The notes: generated by a model not told the origin, from the letters alone. Counted from the stretch's first letter, positions 38,001-44,898 are shown. The stretch is 64,000 nt of DNA from Streptomyces sparsogenes (GCF_001704635.1 NZ_MAXF01000130.1:1-64000), one strand, 5' to 3'. Program-made: numbers and translations.

Positions 38001-39716
38001 CTTGAAGGCTTTTTTCAAGCCGCGCGGACCGGCGATGGAGTCGTACAGATCTCGCTGCGCGGGAGTCAGTTCGGCCAGCTTGCGGCGGAATTCATCCTGC
38101 TTCGTGACGGCATTCGACGTCGTGTCGATGGACGAAAGACGAGCCGACTCGACACCACGTTCCGCGGCTTCAATCTGCTCCGCCGCCTTCACCTGAGCGT
38201 CGGCAGCGCTCGCAGTGGCGTCAGCGACACTCCGTTGAGCGTCGACGACGGATTGCAGTGCATCGCGCTGTGCGCGGGCTGCCTGGCGCTGTGCGTCGGT
38301 TACGGCCCTGGTCTGCTCGCCGACGCTCCGCTGAGCCTCAGAAACCCTCTCAGCCGCCGCCTTTACGGCGTCGTTGCCGTCGACGCCTGCCTTCCGCTGC
38401 TTCTCTGCTTCCTTCTGGAGGTCTTCGAGGTCGCGCTTCTGTTCCTTCGCGGACTGTCGGGCCTGATCCAGGGAAAGCTGTGCTCGCTGCCGCTGGAGGT
38501 CAGTTGCCTTCGGGTCAGCCATAACGGCCTGAAGTTCCTGCTGCGCCTCTTGGACGCGAAGCGTGGCCTCGCGCTGGCTCAGTTGGCCGTCGGTAAGGCG
38601 GTCACTCAGTTCCCGTAGCTGCCTCGCTGCGTCCTCGCGCGCTTGCGTGAGATCCCGCTCAGCGGCCAGTGCCGCACGCTTGGCGTCGGCTAGCGACTGC
38701 TCTGCGCGTCGCACCGCTTCCGCGGACTGGCGCCGTTGGTCTGCCGCTCTCTCTGACGCTTGCGCAACGGCTCTTTCGGCTGCTTCAACCTGAGAGCTTG
38801 CCTGCGCGATAGAGCGAGACGCATTGCGGTGTGCAGCGGCTAGAGATTGCTGAGCCGCAGCCAGTTGGATTGCACGCTGCTGAGACTGCACCATCCGTCG
38901 AATGCTGTCGTCCGTCGCCCTCGTCGATTCCTGCTGGGCTTGCTTCTGGAGGCCCAGAACCTCCGTCACACCCTTGATTGCGGGAATAGCAGCAGCGGCG
39001 AATGCGCCGACCCCGGTAGCAGCGGCCGTCAGCATGGAGACAAGAGCACCGAAACCAGCGGCGAGAACGGGGCCGGCTGGAATGGCGGTAAGGGCCGCGA
39101 TCTGGATACCCAGGTTCATCACAGCGCCTTGCGCGCCGCTCGCATCAACGTCGATGCGGGCGGTCTTACCGTCGACCATTGCGATTTCCGCGCGAATCTC
39201 CGCAAGGGCCGCTCTGGCGGTCGCTGTGTCCGCGCGCACCGCGATGTTGGGGTGTGACGCTCCGAGGCGTTTCAGCTCCGCGTCGAGCCGCTTCACTTCG
39301 GCGTCGGCGGCTGCGACGTCGACGTCGACCCCTATGCGCTTCTTACTCAGCGCCTCCATCTGCGCCCGGATACGGGCCAACTCAGCGTCAACGCCTGTGT
39401 CTCCAAGCCTGATGTCCAGCTTGGGCATGGCGCGGAACGCCACTTCCAACTTCGTTCGAAGCGATCTCGCGAAGGCGCCGCCTGTGTTCTCGCCCTGCCT
39501 CGTCGCCGCAACACGAGCCGCGTTTCCGCCCTGGTTGATGGCGGACGGGATTGAGACGACGATGTTCCGGGAGATTTCCTCTCCCATACGTCGCCCAGCT
39601 TCTTCGCCGACCTTGTCAGCGATAGGCAGGACGAGGGCCCGCAGCTTCGTATTGAAGTTGGGGATGATCGGGACGACGTCGACGGCTGCGCCACCGACAA
39701 TGTCAAGGTCCGGCAT
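35061..39716 (-). CDS. Phage tape measure protein with two C-terminal cell-wall hydrolase domains
   Basis: 1,551 residues, setting tail length in siphophages and aiding DNA entry. Residues about 275-545 are a Gln/Ala/Arg-rich coiled coil (AAERAVAQASERAADQRRQS). About 750-835 holds hydrophobic segments (ISLGLLLISGIATVYEAAMA). About 860-1035 has repeated Trp-rich units of the form DKVSWLWREAVKPVFNWIG. A NlpC/P60-like domain follows with Cys 1265 in WDCSGF and His 1319 in GVGHTAG, then a lytic-transglycosylase-like domain with Glu 1401 in WTKESGWRWDARNDASGAYG and GYIKDRYRDPTRAWSWW. Start overlaps the preceding stop (TAATG). Uninterrupted, so probably functional. Confidence 0.93.
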   Translation of the reverse strand: MPDLDIVGGAAVDVVPIIPNFNTKLRALVLPIADKVGEEAGRRMGEEISRNIVVSIPSAINQGGNAARVAATRQGENTGGAFARSLRTKLEVAFRAMPKLDIRLGDTGVDAELARIRAQMEALSKKRIGVDVDVAAADAEVKRLDAELKRLGASHPNIAVRADTATARAALAEIRAEIAMVDGKTARIDVDASGAQGAVMNLGIQIAALTAIPAGPVLAAGFGALVSMLTAAATGVGAFAAAAIPAIKGVTEVLGLQKQAQQESTRATDDSIRRMVQSQQRAIQLAAAQQSLAAAHRNASRSIAQASSQVEAAERAVAQASERAADQRRQSAEAVRRAEQSLADAKRAALAAERDLTQAREDAARQLRELSDRLTDGQLSQREATLRVQEAQQELQAVMADPKATDLQRQRAQLSLDQARQSAKEQKRDLEDLQKEAEKQRKAGVDGNDAVKAAAERVSEAQRSVGEQTRAVTDAQRQAARAQRDALQSVVDAQRSVADATASAADAQVKAAEQIEAAERGVESARLSSIDTTSNAVTKQDEFRRKLAELTPAQRDLYDSIAGPRGLKKAFKEWQTSLQPAVLPIFTRAVDGLKNSLPGLTPFVEGAARAIGTLMDKASQELKSPFWEGFKKDLAENIEPAIVGFGVAFGNILKGMAGVVDAFLPHMDGIADRSDRITERFARWGTSLKGSPDFEKFLAYVKDTAPGLGEFLGDLLGAMVDVAQAASPLSQIMFAVLSPLLDGISWLAQNAPEVIQVLWGMYFATKAISLGLLLISGIATVYEAAMAVMSLATIGWTATLEATGIVPIIQGIMLVIGLLVLAVLLAWNHFEWFRDAVKGAWEGIKTAVSFAWYNVLSPIFTAIWGALKWVGDKAVWLWENCFQPTFYFITEAGKILVTALTTLIIAPIYLAIQGLGLLATWLWTDGFKPTLDSIDGAFKFLWEKIISPVCGWIGEKVTWLYDKAIRPAFRNSKAVVDDLGDKVSWLWREAVKPVFNWIGEKASWLYDKAIKPPFELVKKAVGKVAEAFEKAKDDIETAWNLVSDIVMTPVKVIVDVVYTNGIRPVWNAVAGVVGADELPPVKLDGYHTGGVIPGYTPGVDNQLIAVGGGEAIMRPEWTRAMGADYVHNMNAAARNGGVAGVQRMINAGTPAFADGGIVGWIKHRVKDVGDFFKTGWNAVTNPAKIFNAAKDWVLSKVKGFADNQWARAMAKMPISMLKNLKDKVVGWFKSNGNVEGNVLRALTWARTQAGKPYQWGGGGNPSWDCSGFMSGIQKVIEGRNPKGRLWSTHDFSGNKAPKGWVKNLPTPFMIGVTNAGVGHTAGTLAGTNVESRGGDGVLVGPKARGARHRMFTDVYGFRPSLAAGGGMSSVESSKHIAKQMMGEFGFSQKHWSPLQKLWTKESGWRWDARNDASGAYGIPQSLPASKMKSAGSDWLTNPATQIKWGLGYIKDRYRDPTRAWSWWQSHRWYDDGGYLPPGLSLVANGTGKPEPVFTSGQWDTLRASAGNGRGTPNIVVENHTYIGDTELTDIVDHRYTVREAETSRAIEAGRW

Positions 39717-39982
39717 TACACGTCACCCCCGGGCGCTTCGAAGTCGCCCGGGTTCGTCCGTGCGTCGAGTAGTCGCGAGACGTCAAAGAGCCATTCGGCC
39801 TGTCGCTCAACGGCAGCGGAGAATGGGGCCTCCGCAACAGCCACTGCGGCTTCCGTGAACTCCTTACAGCTCATCGAGCAATACGCGAACATCTCCAGTT
39901 CGTCACGGTCGTTCATGTGGGGCTGCGGATAGAACCGGCATCCGGGTCTCAGGCAGCCTGTTGGGTCTCGTTGGGTAATCAC
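39716..39982 (-). CDS. Small Cys-rich element protein, paralogue of the next upstream gene
   Basis: 88 residues, GTG start after CCGGAGGCATC. GCLRPGCRFYP and FAYCSMSCKEF form a C-x4-C...C-x3-C set, and the C-terminus WLFDVSRLLDARTNPGDFEA parallels LLRLSDLLDARRSPDEIVPG in the 93-residue protein at 40056. The two are clearly related and adjacent. Its stop overlaps the tape measure start, so it is coupled to it; it occupies the place where tail-assembly chaperones sit in ordinary siphophages but does not look like one. Confidence 0.7.
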   Translation of the reverse strand: MITQRDPTGCLRPGCRFYPQPHMNDRDELEMFAYCSMSCKEFTEAAVAVAEAPFSAAVERQAEWLFDVSRLLDARTNPGDFEAPGGDV

Positions 39983-40003
39983 GATGCCTCCGGGGCATGA
40001 GAA

Positions 40004-40032
40004 AGCCCCCGTAGCCGTTGGCTACAGGGGCT
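40004..40032 (-). terminator. Stem-loop between the two Cys-rich paralogues
   Basis: AGCCCCCGTAGCC (40004-40016) and GGCTACAGGGGCT (40020-40032), 13 bp with one mismatch and a 3-nt loop. On the minus strand it is followed by TTTCTC, so it should work as an intrinsic terminator after the 93-residue gene. Confidence 0.7.
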
Positions 40033-40055
40033 GTGCAAAGGTCTGCGGGGGCGCC

Positions 40056-40337
40056 TCAGAAGCGCCGTCGCGCCTCGTCGACATAGATGCCGGGCACGAT
40101 TTCATCGGGGCTCCTGCGGGCGTCCAAGAGGTCACTCAGGCGCAGTAGTTCGGCCGCCTCTCGCTCTGCCTCTGGGCCGCTGCTGGCGGCTACCTTTCGC
40201 GCTCTCGCGCACCACACCCAGCACGGGCCGCCACAATGCTGGCGACGTCGGTATCCCTGAGTCGGGGACTGCGTGTACCGACGAGGGAAGTTGCAGCCGG
40301 GCCGCTTGCACGGCTGCGGCTGGTGGTGAATCGACAT
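40056..40337 (-). CDS. Small Cys-rich element protein
   Basis: 93 residues from the ATG at 40337 with GGAGAGG 5 nt upstream, inside the leader CGACTTCTGGAGAGG that also precedes the 66-residue gene. PCKRPGCNFPRRY and QHCGGPCWVWCARAR supply five Cys in a zinc-ribbon-like arrangement. The C-terminal helix with LSDLLDARRSPDEI is shared with the downstream paralogue. Function unknown. Confidence 0.7.
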   Translation of the reverse strand: MSIHHQPQPCKRPGCNFPRRYTQSPTQGYRRRQHCGGPCWVWCARARKVAASSGPEAEREAAELLRLSDLLDARRSPDEIVPGIYVDEARRRF

Positions 40338-40362
40338 GGCCTCTCCAGAAGTCGGGAAACGA

Positions 40363-40394
40363 CAGTGCCCCCGTCCACCAGGACGAGGGCACTG
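40363..40394 (-). terminator. Stem-loop upstream of the 93-residue gene
   Basis: CAGTGCCC (40363-40370) pairs with GGGCACTG (40387-40394), extended inward to CGTCC/GGACG with one mismatch, 4-nt loop. On the minus strand it is followed by TCGTTTCCC. It ends a transcript coming from the right, perhaps one covering the 20-codon frame at 40414-40473. Confidence 0.6.
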
Positions 40395-40413
40395 AGTTAG
40401 TTGCATGTACCGC

Positions 40414-40473
40414 TCATGGAACGGTTACACCCGCTCTGAGCTGGCACTTTACCTGCGCTTTAATAGACTCCAT
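40414..40473 (-). CDS. Possible 19-residue peptide
   Basis: A 20-codon frame, MESIKAQVKCQLRAGVTVP, with GGAAGGTGG 10 nt before its ATG, sits in the 350-nt gap 40338-40687, which otherwise contains only stem-loops. It is followed directly by a terminator. It could be a leader peptide, a signalling peptide or chance; codon number is too low to judge. Confidence 0.2.
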   Translation of the reverse strand: MESIKAQVKCQLRAGVTVP

Positions 40474-40556
40474 CGGCCGTCGCCACCTTCCGCCCTGTCG
40501 GCACATTGGGAGGCATTTGAGGCGTCGAGGGCGCCGATAGGACGTCAGAACGGCCA

Positions 40557-40581
40557 CTGAGGGCCCCTGGCGGGCCCTCAG
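40557..40581 (-). terminator. Stem-loop after the 89-residue gene
   Basis: CTGAGGGCCC (40557-40566) and GGGCCCTCAG (40572-40581), perfect 10-bp stem with a 5-nt loop, about 107 nt past the stop of the gene at 40688. No T tract. Confidence 0.6.
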
Positions 40582-40687
40582 ATTCGACCTCTAGCCGGTT
40601 GCCGGACAGCGTCGCCCAGCACCTCTTCGGTCAGCGTGATGATCGACCGGGGTTGGATGCCTGGGGTATTCGCAGGTCAGAGCTTGA

Positions 40688-40957
40688 TCACTCTGGGCGG
40701 CTCCAGCCAGCAACGCCACGGCTGACGCAGCCGAACGCCTCCAGCAGCGTCACGCCGCACGCGTCCGCGTACGCCCGTCTGGCACGTCGCCAGCGACTCC
40801 AGGCAGTCACGGTTCGGTCGGCGTCGTTCAGGCCATCGGCGACGCTTGTCCACTCGTCCACGAAGCACCTCGTCAGCTCCGCTGGTGCCTCGTCGGCTCG
40901 GGGTGACGTCACCTGTACCTGCCGCCGTGCGAGCCGTGCCGCTCGTCGAGTGCTCAC
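40688..40957 (-). CDS. Small basic helical element protein, unknown
   Basis: 89 residues from the GTG at 40957, which overlaps the stop of the terminase-like gene in a GTGA. The N-terminus is Arg-rich (STRRAARLARRQVQV); then helices CFVDEWTSVADGLNDADRTV and WSRWRRARRAYADACGV. Coupling to the terminase-like gene suggests a role in packaging or head assembly, but no family is recognised. Confidence 0.6.
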   Translation of the reverse strand: MSTRRAARLARRQVQVTSPRADEAPAELTRCFVDEWTSVADGLNDADRTVTAWSRWRRARRAYADACGVTLLEAFGCVSRGVAGWSRPE

Positions 40958-41406
40958 GACGTGAGCCGTGCGCGTCGCTCGTCGACGTCGGGCACGACGC
41001 TGGGCAACGCGTGGATCACACCTGTCGCGGTGTCCACGCTCTCGATCACCCATCCAAGGGTCTTCAACCCTGCCGGCGACAACCCAAGATGATCGGCCAA
41101 GTGTCGTGCTTCCTGCGCCAGTCCAGCCGTCGCACGACCTGAGAGGGACTGGCATACAACCTGCACGTACAACGCCACGATCGGCACATAGGAGTCGTCC
41201 CACTGCGTGGCTTGTGGGCTCTCCCAAAGGCTTGCCCACATCTGCTGTTCGGCATCGCTCCACACTCGCCCTGTCGGCATCGGTGGCGCATCCTCGTCGC
41301 AGCCTGAGAGCGGAAGAACGACGACGCTGGGAGCGCTTCGTCCCTGCCCCCTGTGCGCGCGACTGTAGGGCCGTGAAGGGTCCTGTCGGGGACCGGGGGC
41401 AACCAT
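40954..41406 (-). CDS. Terminase small subunit-like protein
   Basis: 150 residues from the ATG at 41406, 2 nt after the upstream stop. After a basic, Pro-rich start it reads GRVWSDAEQQMWASLWESPQ, then ATQWDDSYVPIVALYVQVVC, then LAQEARHLADHLGLSPAGLK and TLGWVIE. The pattern W...LW.SP.A..W...D, a run of helices, and LGLSPAGLKTL (compare the LGLTP..R..L motif) is typical of P27/actinophage-type terminase small subunits. Its normal partner, the large ATPase-nuclease subunit, is missing from the element. If correct, this protein would select DNA for packaging by a machine supplied in trans. Confidence 0.65.
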   Translation of the reverse strand: MVAPGPRQDPSRPYSRAHRGQGRSAPSVVVLPLSGCDEDAPPMPTGRVWSDAEQQMWASLWESPQATQWDDSYVPIVALYVQVVCQSLSGRATAGLAQEARHLADHLGLSPAGLKTLGWVIESVDTATGVIHALPSVVPDVDERRARLTS

Positions 41407-41408
41407 CG

Positions 41409-41636
41409 TCAGCCCTGCCCGATGCTGCTCACGTGGTCGATACGCACCACGTGCGCCTTGCTGGTGACCGTCACGGTGAGCGCGTCCGGGTAGGTTGTTC
41501 CCCACTGTCCCGCGATCGTTGCGTAGGTCAGCGTCCCCGTCAGGGTCTGGCCACCGACGAGGTTGACGACGGCCGACTGACCGTTGAGAGCAAGCGCCCG
41601 GTTCTTGATCGCCTGTACGGCGTCGCTGGTGTTCAT
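41409..41636 (-). CDS. Small beta-rich element protein
   Basis: 75 residues. Starts with a short helix (SDAVQAIKNRALALNG) and continues with alternating hydrophobic strands (SAVVNLVGGQTLTGTLTYAT, DALTVTVTSKAHVVRIDHVS), suggesting a small Sm- or OB-like barrel. The pattern VxLxxGxxLxGxLxxA...V.V..K..HVVRIDHV is like Sm-fold proteins. Its ATG overlaps the scaffold-like gene's stop by 4 nt. Function unknown; possibly a head accessory protein. Confidence 0.6.
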   Translation of the reverse strand: MNTSDAVQAIKNRALALNGQSAVVNLVGGQTLTGTLTYATIAGQWGTTYPDALTVTVTSKAHVVRIDHVSSIGQG

Positions 41637-41992
41637 CGGCTGCTCTCCATGTTGTAGGTGGCGGTCTGGAAGGGGTTGCGCCGCTGCTCGGCCTCAGTCG
41701 GTGCCGGGCGGGGCTCACGCTTCGGATGCTTGCGCTGATACGCAGCAGCGCCCGCAGCAACACCGGTCGGGGCGTCGACGTCGCCCCCGCGGGGGCCGCC
41801 GCTCTGGTTGCCCGCGGGTGCCCCGGCGCCAAGCTCAGCGGCGAACGCCTTCGCGTCCGCCTTCAGTTCCTCCGGAGTGCTGCCCTGGAGCCGCGTGGAC
41901 TGGTCGGGAGTCAGGCCGGCCGCCAGGCCAGCGCGGAGACGGGCAAGCTCGGCGCGTGTCTGCGCAAGCTCCTGTTCTGTGGTGGGTTCCAC
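41633..41992 (-). CDS. Scaffold-like phage protein
   Basis: 119 residues. A short coiled coil (TEQELAQTRAELARLRAGLA) leads to AGLTPDQSTRLQGSTPEELK and ADAKAFAAELG; the L-x-P-x-x-x-x-R-L-x-G-x-x-x-E-E-L-x-x-D-A pattern is characteristic of actinophage capsid scaffolding proteins. The C-terminal half is Gly/Pro-rich and ends with NPFQTATYN. It is shorter than typical scaffolds, and no capsid gene is nearby, so it could have another partner. Coupled to the next gene by ATGA. Confidence 0.6.
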   Translation of the reverse strand: MEPTTEQELAQTRAELARLRAGLAAGLTPDQSTRLQGSTPEELKADAKAFAAELGAGAPAGNQSGGPRGGDVDAPTGVAAGAAAYQRKHPKREPRPAPTEAEQRRNPFQTATYNMESSR

Positions 41993-42003
41993 GAGTGTTC
42001 CTC

Positions 42004-42942
42004 TCAGTAGGTGTAGGTCAGTGGCGCCGGATCCCCTGGCGTGGCGTTCGGCTTGATGGGCCGGGGCGCGGGCGTGCTGTGGTCGAGGTGAGCCGGGCGG
42101 GAGTGGGCGTACCTCTTCGCCTCGGGGGCGTCGGGGATGGGCACTTCGATCGGCGAGAAGTCCCGGATGGGCCCGCTGTCGTCGTAGGCCGTGGGCTCAG
42201 TCGCTGCGCTGACGTCGGCCTCCAGATCGTCCAGCGACGCGGGGACGTAGCTCGTCCCGATGTTGGCCGCCCACACGAGGTAGGGCACGGTGTAGCGCTG
42301 CGTCTGCATGGCCTCCAGAGCGAACGGGGGCACGTCGTCAGGACGGAACCCCGCGACTTCCCCGTGCCCCTGGCGCTTCCAGTTCCGCAGCTTCGCCCGG
42401 GTGTCCTCGTCGGCTACCGAAGTGAGTACGGACCACTGAGCGGCCCTGATGTTCTCGAAGTCCTTCAGCAGCGCTGTAAGGGTCCGGAACGCCTCAAGCG
42501 CGCCCCCGCCGGCCTGAATCGCCTCGTCGGCGTTCCTGACGCCGTCCAGGGCCGCTCCGGCGGTCTTGGCGTCGCTCAGTACGTCCGCCAGACGTCGGCC
42601 GAGATAGGCAAGGGCGTCGTCCGACAGGGTGTCGCGGAGATCTTCCTTCTCGTGCTTCAGCAGCCGCTCCCCCTCCACCAGGGCGATATACTCCGACTGG
42701 CCTTCGAGCGCTTCGAAATACGCCTTCGCCGCGCGCGAGCCGAGATCCGCAGGCCACTTCCCGGAAACCCGGAAGGAAGCAATCGCATCGTCGATGACTT
42801 CACGACGAGCACGCTCAGGATCAGCGGGGCGCTTGAACGCTCGCTTCAATTCGAGGATCGCCGCATGTCGATCTTCGGCCTTCGCGACGTCGGGGACTGT
42901 CGCCCACGCCGCTCGAAGCTCGACGTTGTCTGTGTCTCGCAT
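42004..42942 (-). CDS. Element protein of 312 residues, unknown
   Basis: Starts at an ATG with GAGAGGC 8 nt upstream and is the first gene of the five-gene run down to 40688. Residues 1-200 are predicted mostly helical (AAILELKRAFKRPADPERAR, AYLGRRLADVLSDAKTAGAA); 220-250 contain QRYTVPYLVWAANIGTSYVP; the last 70 are Pro/Asp-rich with ending DPAPLTYTY. It is not like portal or capsid proteins I know. The conserved look and place suggest a structural or packaging role, but I cannot name it. Confidence 0.7.
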   Translation of the reverse strand: MRDTDNVELRAAWATVPDVAKAEDRHAAILELKRAFKRPADPERARREVIDDAIASFRVSGKWPADLGSRAAKAYFEALEGQSEYIALVEGERLLKHEKEDLRDTLSDDALAYLGRRLADVLSDAKTAGAALDGVRNADEAIQAGGGALEAFRTLTALLKDFENIRAAQWSVLTSVADEDTRAKLRNWKRQGHGEVAGFRPDDVPPFALEAMQTQRYTVPYLVWAANIGTSYVPASLDDLEADVSAATEPTAYDDSGPIRDFSPIEVPIPDAPEAKRYAHSRPAHLDHSTPAPRPIKPNATPGDPAPLTYTY

Positions 42943-42968
42943 AGTTTCTGCCTCTCAGAAATAACAAA

Positions 42969-42997
42969 GGCCCCGTGCCGTGAATCCGGCAGGGGCC
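42969..42997 (-). terminator. Stem-loop between the 78-residue and 312-residue genes
   Basis: GGCCCCGTGCCG (42969-42980) pairs with CGGCAGGGGCC (42987-42997) with one bulge. On the minus strand the stem is followed by TTTGTTATTT, a good T-rich tail, so it should terminate the transcript of the gene at 43021. Confidence 0.75.
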
Positions 42998-43020
42998 CGT
43001 GAAGGGGTTTGCACGGCCGC

Positions 43021-43257
43021 CTAAGCGACGTTCCACTGTGGCGACGATGCCAAGGCCGTTGCCCGCTCCATGCGTCGCTCTCGCTTGCGCTGGAGCACGC
43101 GCTGAGGGTCGGCGTCGTAGCGCTCTTTCGCCTCCTCCCGAGTGCACGGGATGCACGCGGTACGCAACCCGTCGGCGTGGTCGGCCGCCTTGTAGAAGTG
43201 CAGTACGTTCCGGGGCAGATCACGTCGGCAGCGTCGGCATGTCTTCGTCGGCGTCAT
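43021..43257 (-). CDS. HNH/endonuclease VII-like Cys4 protein
   Basis: 78 residues from the ATG at 43257. CRRCRRDLPRNVLHFYKAAD then DGLRTACIPCTREEAKERY gives two CxxC pairs spaced as in the zinc-binding N-terminus of phage HNH and endonuclease VII proteins. The catalytic HNH part itself is absent or replaced by a basic helix (QRVLQRKRERRMER), so it may be a DNA-binding remnant or a stand-alone zinc protein. Confidence 0.65.
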   Translation of the reverse strand: MTPTKTCRRCRRDLPRNVLHFYKAADHADGLRTACIPCTREEAKERYDADPQRVLQRKRERRMERATALASSPQWNVA

Positions 43258-43309
43258 AGCGGGGCTCCTGATGGCTCCTTGTGGTGGCATGGTCTTGTAG
43301 GAAGTGGCG

Positions 43310-43340
43310 CGACAAAAAGGAGCCGCTGTATCAGCGGCTC
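43310..43340 (-). terminator. Intrinsic terminator with T tract (minus strand)
   Basis: GAGCCGCTG (43320-43328) and CAGCGGCTC (43332-43340), a 9-bp stem with a 3-nt loop, followed on the minus strand by CTTTTTGTCGC. It would stop transcripts from the 900-nt noncoding region to the right. Confidence 0.75.
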
Positions 43341-43803
43341 GAAAGTGAAGTCTTAGGCCCGCGCCGGAGCGGAACGGAGGCGCGTGGAGGAGAGGAACAC
43401 GCAGCCGTCGACGTTGCTTCTATGAAGCGGGCCGGAGCGGGCAGCGGAGAGGTGACGCACCCGCGATAGGGCTGTCCCGCGGAAGAGAACGCGAGAGAAC
43501 AGCTCCTTCCACTACAGGTTATGGGTCAGCCATCTCGCCATTTTGAAGAGACGGGCGATTTGCCCGTTAATCCGTGATGGAAGCGTTATGCAGTGGCACT
43601 CGCCGGCCACGCCTCCCGATCACTTAGCGCGACAAAGCCATAAACGCCCCTCTCGCGCCCTTTCTCGGCCCCGACGCACAAGGAGGCACCGGGAACCTCG
43701 AACGGCCCTCAGGAGCCTTCCTGGGCGTCCCCAGGGGGCCACCCCTCCGCGCGTCCTCCGTCAGCCTCTCCACGTCGACGACGGCGCGTCCTCCACGGGG
43801 CTA

Positions 43804-43976
43804 GGGTCAGACTGAGGGTCAGAGTGTCAAAATAGACGCCTAGTTTTAACTCTTCCTAACGCGTGTTAGAGAGAGTAGAAAATAGGGGTTAGTTTGACCC
43901 TGCTAAGGCTCAAAGAAGACTCCATAGGCCGCTGGCCTGCGACGATGAAGCCGATGAAGGCGGGTCAAACTGACCC
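43804..43976. promoter_or_regulatory. GGGTCA palindromes in an AT-richer noncoding segment
   Basis: The 906-nt stretch 43258-44163 has no supported gene. It holds two direct half-sites, GGGTCAGACT (43804-43813) and GGGTCAGAGT (43816-43825), then about 60 AT-rich nt, then two 15-bp dyads: GGGTTAGTTTGACCC (43886-43900) and GGGTCAAACTGACCC (43962-43976). The first dyad is the reverse complement of the second with one mismatch. Such an arrangement fits a replication origin, a packaging or control region, or a multi-site operator. I cannot decide which. Confidence 0.55.
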
Positions 43977-44163
43977 GGAGGTTTGGCCACTCTGACGCTC
44001 ACCGACGGCCACATGTCCTAGATGTCCGAATCATAAGCGGATCAAGAACGTCCACTTCATTGCACGGGCCGTCGGACGACGTCGACGAGGCGCCCGGAGA
44101 CGCGACCGAGCCCCGCCCGCCGAAGCGGCCCGGGGCCCGAGTGTCACGCTCTGTTAGTTACCG

Positions 44164-44898
44164 TCAGGCAGCGCATCCCGCCGCCACGGGACGGCGTCCT
44201 CCCGCCCCACGTCGGGCGCGCCGCTTGCACTCCTTGGCGCACCACTTGCACAGCGGGGCCCACGTACCGGCACCGTCATGAACGGGGGCCGTCGGGCCCT
44301 CTTCGAGGCACCAGGAGCAGCAGCCGGGGGCCCGCCCGTCGCACGTAGCGCACAAAACCTCGGTGATCCCGCCCGACGTGTCTCGGACGGTCGTGATCGT
44401 CTGAAGCTGAGAGCACGCGTCGCACCGGGCAGCCAGAGCGGGCGCTTGCGGCTCGATGACGGGGACGCCAGCCTCCACAGCCTCGATCCACAGGACAGAC
44501 GCCGTGACGCTGCTCAGGTAGTCCTGGTCTACGACGACGGCCACGAACTCCCTGACGTCGAAGTCCAGCGAGTCAGCCACGGTGGCCGAGCAGCCGAGTT
44601 CGGCGGAGACATCCTTCGCGAACATCGTCAGGTCTGCGCGCTCGTCGTCGTCGGCGACGGGGCCAACGACAAGCATTCGGGGCGCGTCCACAGGTGCCAC
44701 GGGCTCAGTCGGCCGGGCGATCGTGTACGTCTGCTGCGGGTCGCAGAAGTACAGAGAGCCGTCCGCCATCGTCAGCGTCCGCGAGTGCGGATAACGCGGG
44801 TCGACGTCGGCCCCGGAGGCGACGGGGACCCCGGGAAGACGGCTGATGACGTCGCCGGGACGGATGTCCGCACCGAGAATGGTGATCTGTGAGAACAT
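44164..44898 (-). CDS. Element protein with C-terminal zinc-ribbon cluster, unknown
   Basis: 244 residues from the ATG at 44898. The N-terminal part (FSQITILGADIRPGDVISRL and ADGSLYFCDPQQTYTIARPT) is beta-rich; residues about 75-155 contain LVVGPVADDDERADLTMFAK and FVAVVVDQDYLSSVTASVLW, a Rossmann-like alternation. The C-terminal third has at least ten Cys: RCDACSQL, VLCATCDGRAPGCCSWCLEE and LCKWCAKECKRR. It is transcribed away from the operator pair at 44993-45043 and so is probably controlled by the RHH protein. Family unknown. Confidence 0.65.
   Translation of the reverse strand: MFSQITILGADIRPGDVISRLPGVPVASGADVDPRYPHSRTLTMADGSLYFCDPQQTYTIARPTEPVAPVDAPRMLVVGPVADDDERADLTMFAKDVSAELGCSATVADSLDFDVREFVAVVVDQDYLSSVTASVLWIEAVEAGVPVIEPQAPALAARCDACSQLQTITTVRDTSGGITEVLCATCDGRAPGCCSWCLEEGPTAPVHDGAGTWAPLCKWCAKECKRRARRGAGGRRPVAAGCAA

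Noticed and set aside
43543..43815. Plus-strand frame of 90 codons in the noncoding block of the element
   Set aside because: Arg/Pro/Ser-rich, no RBS, and it runs through the GGGTCA half-sites; reads like chance.
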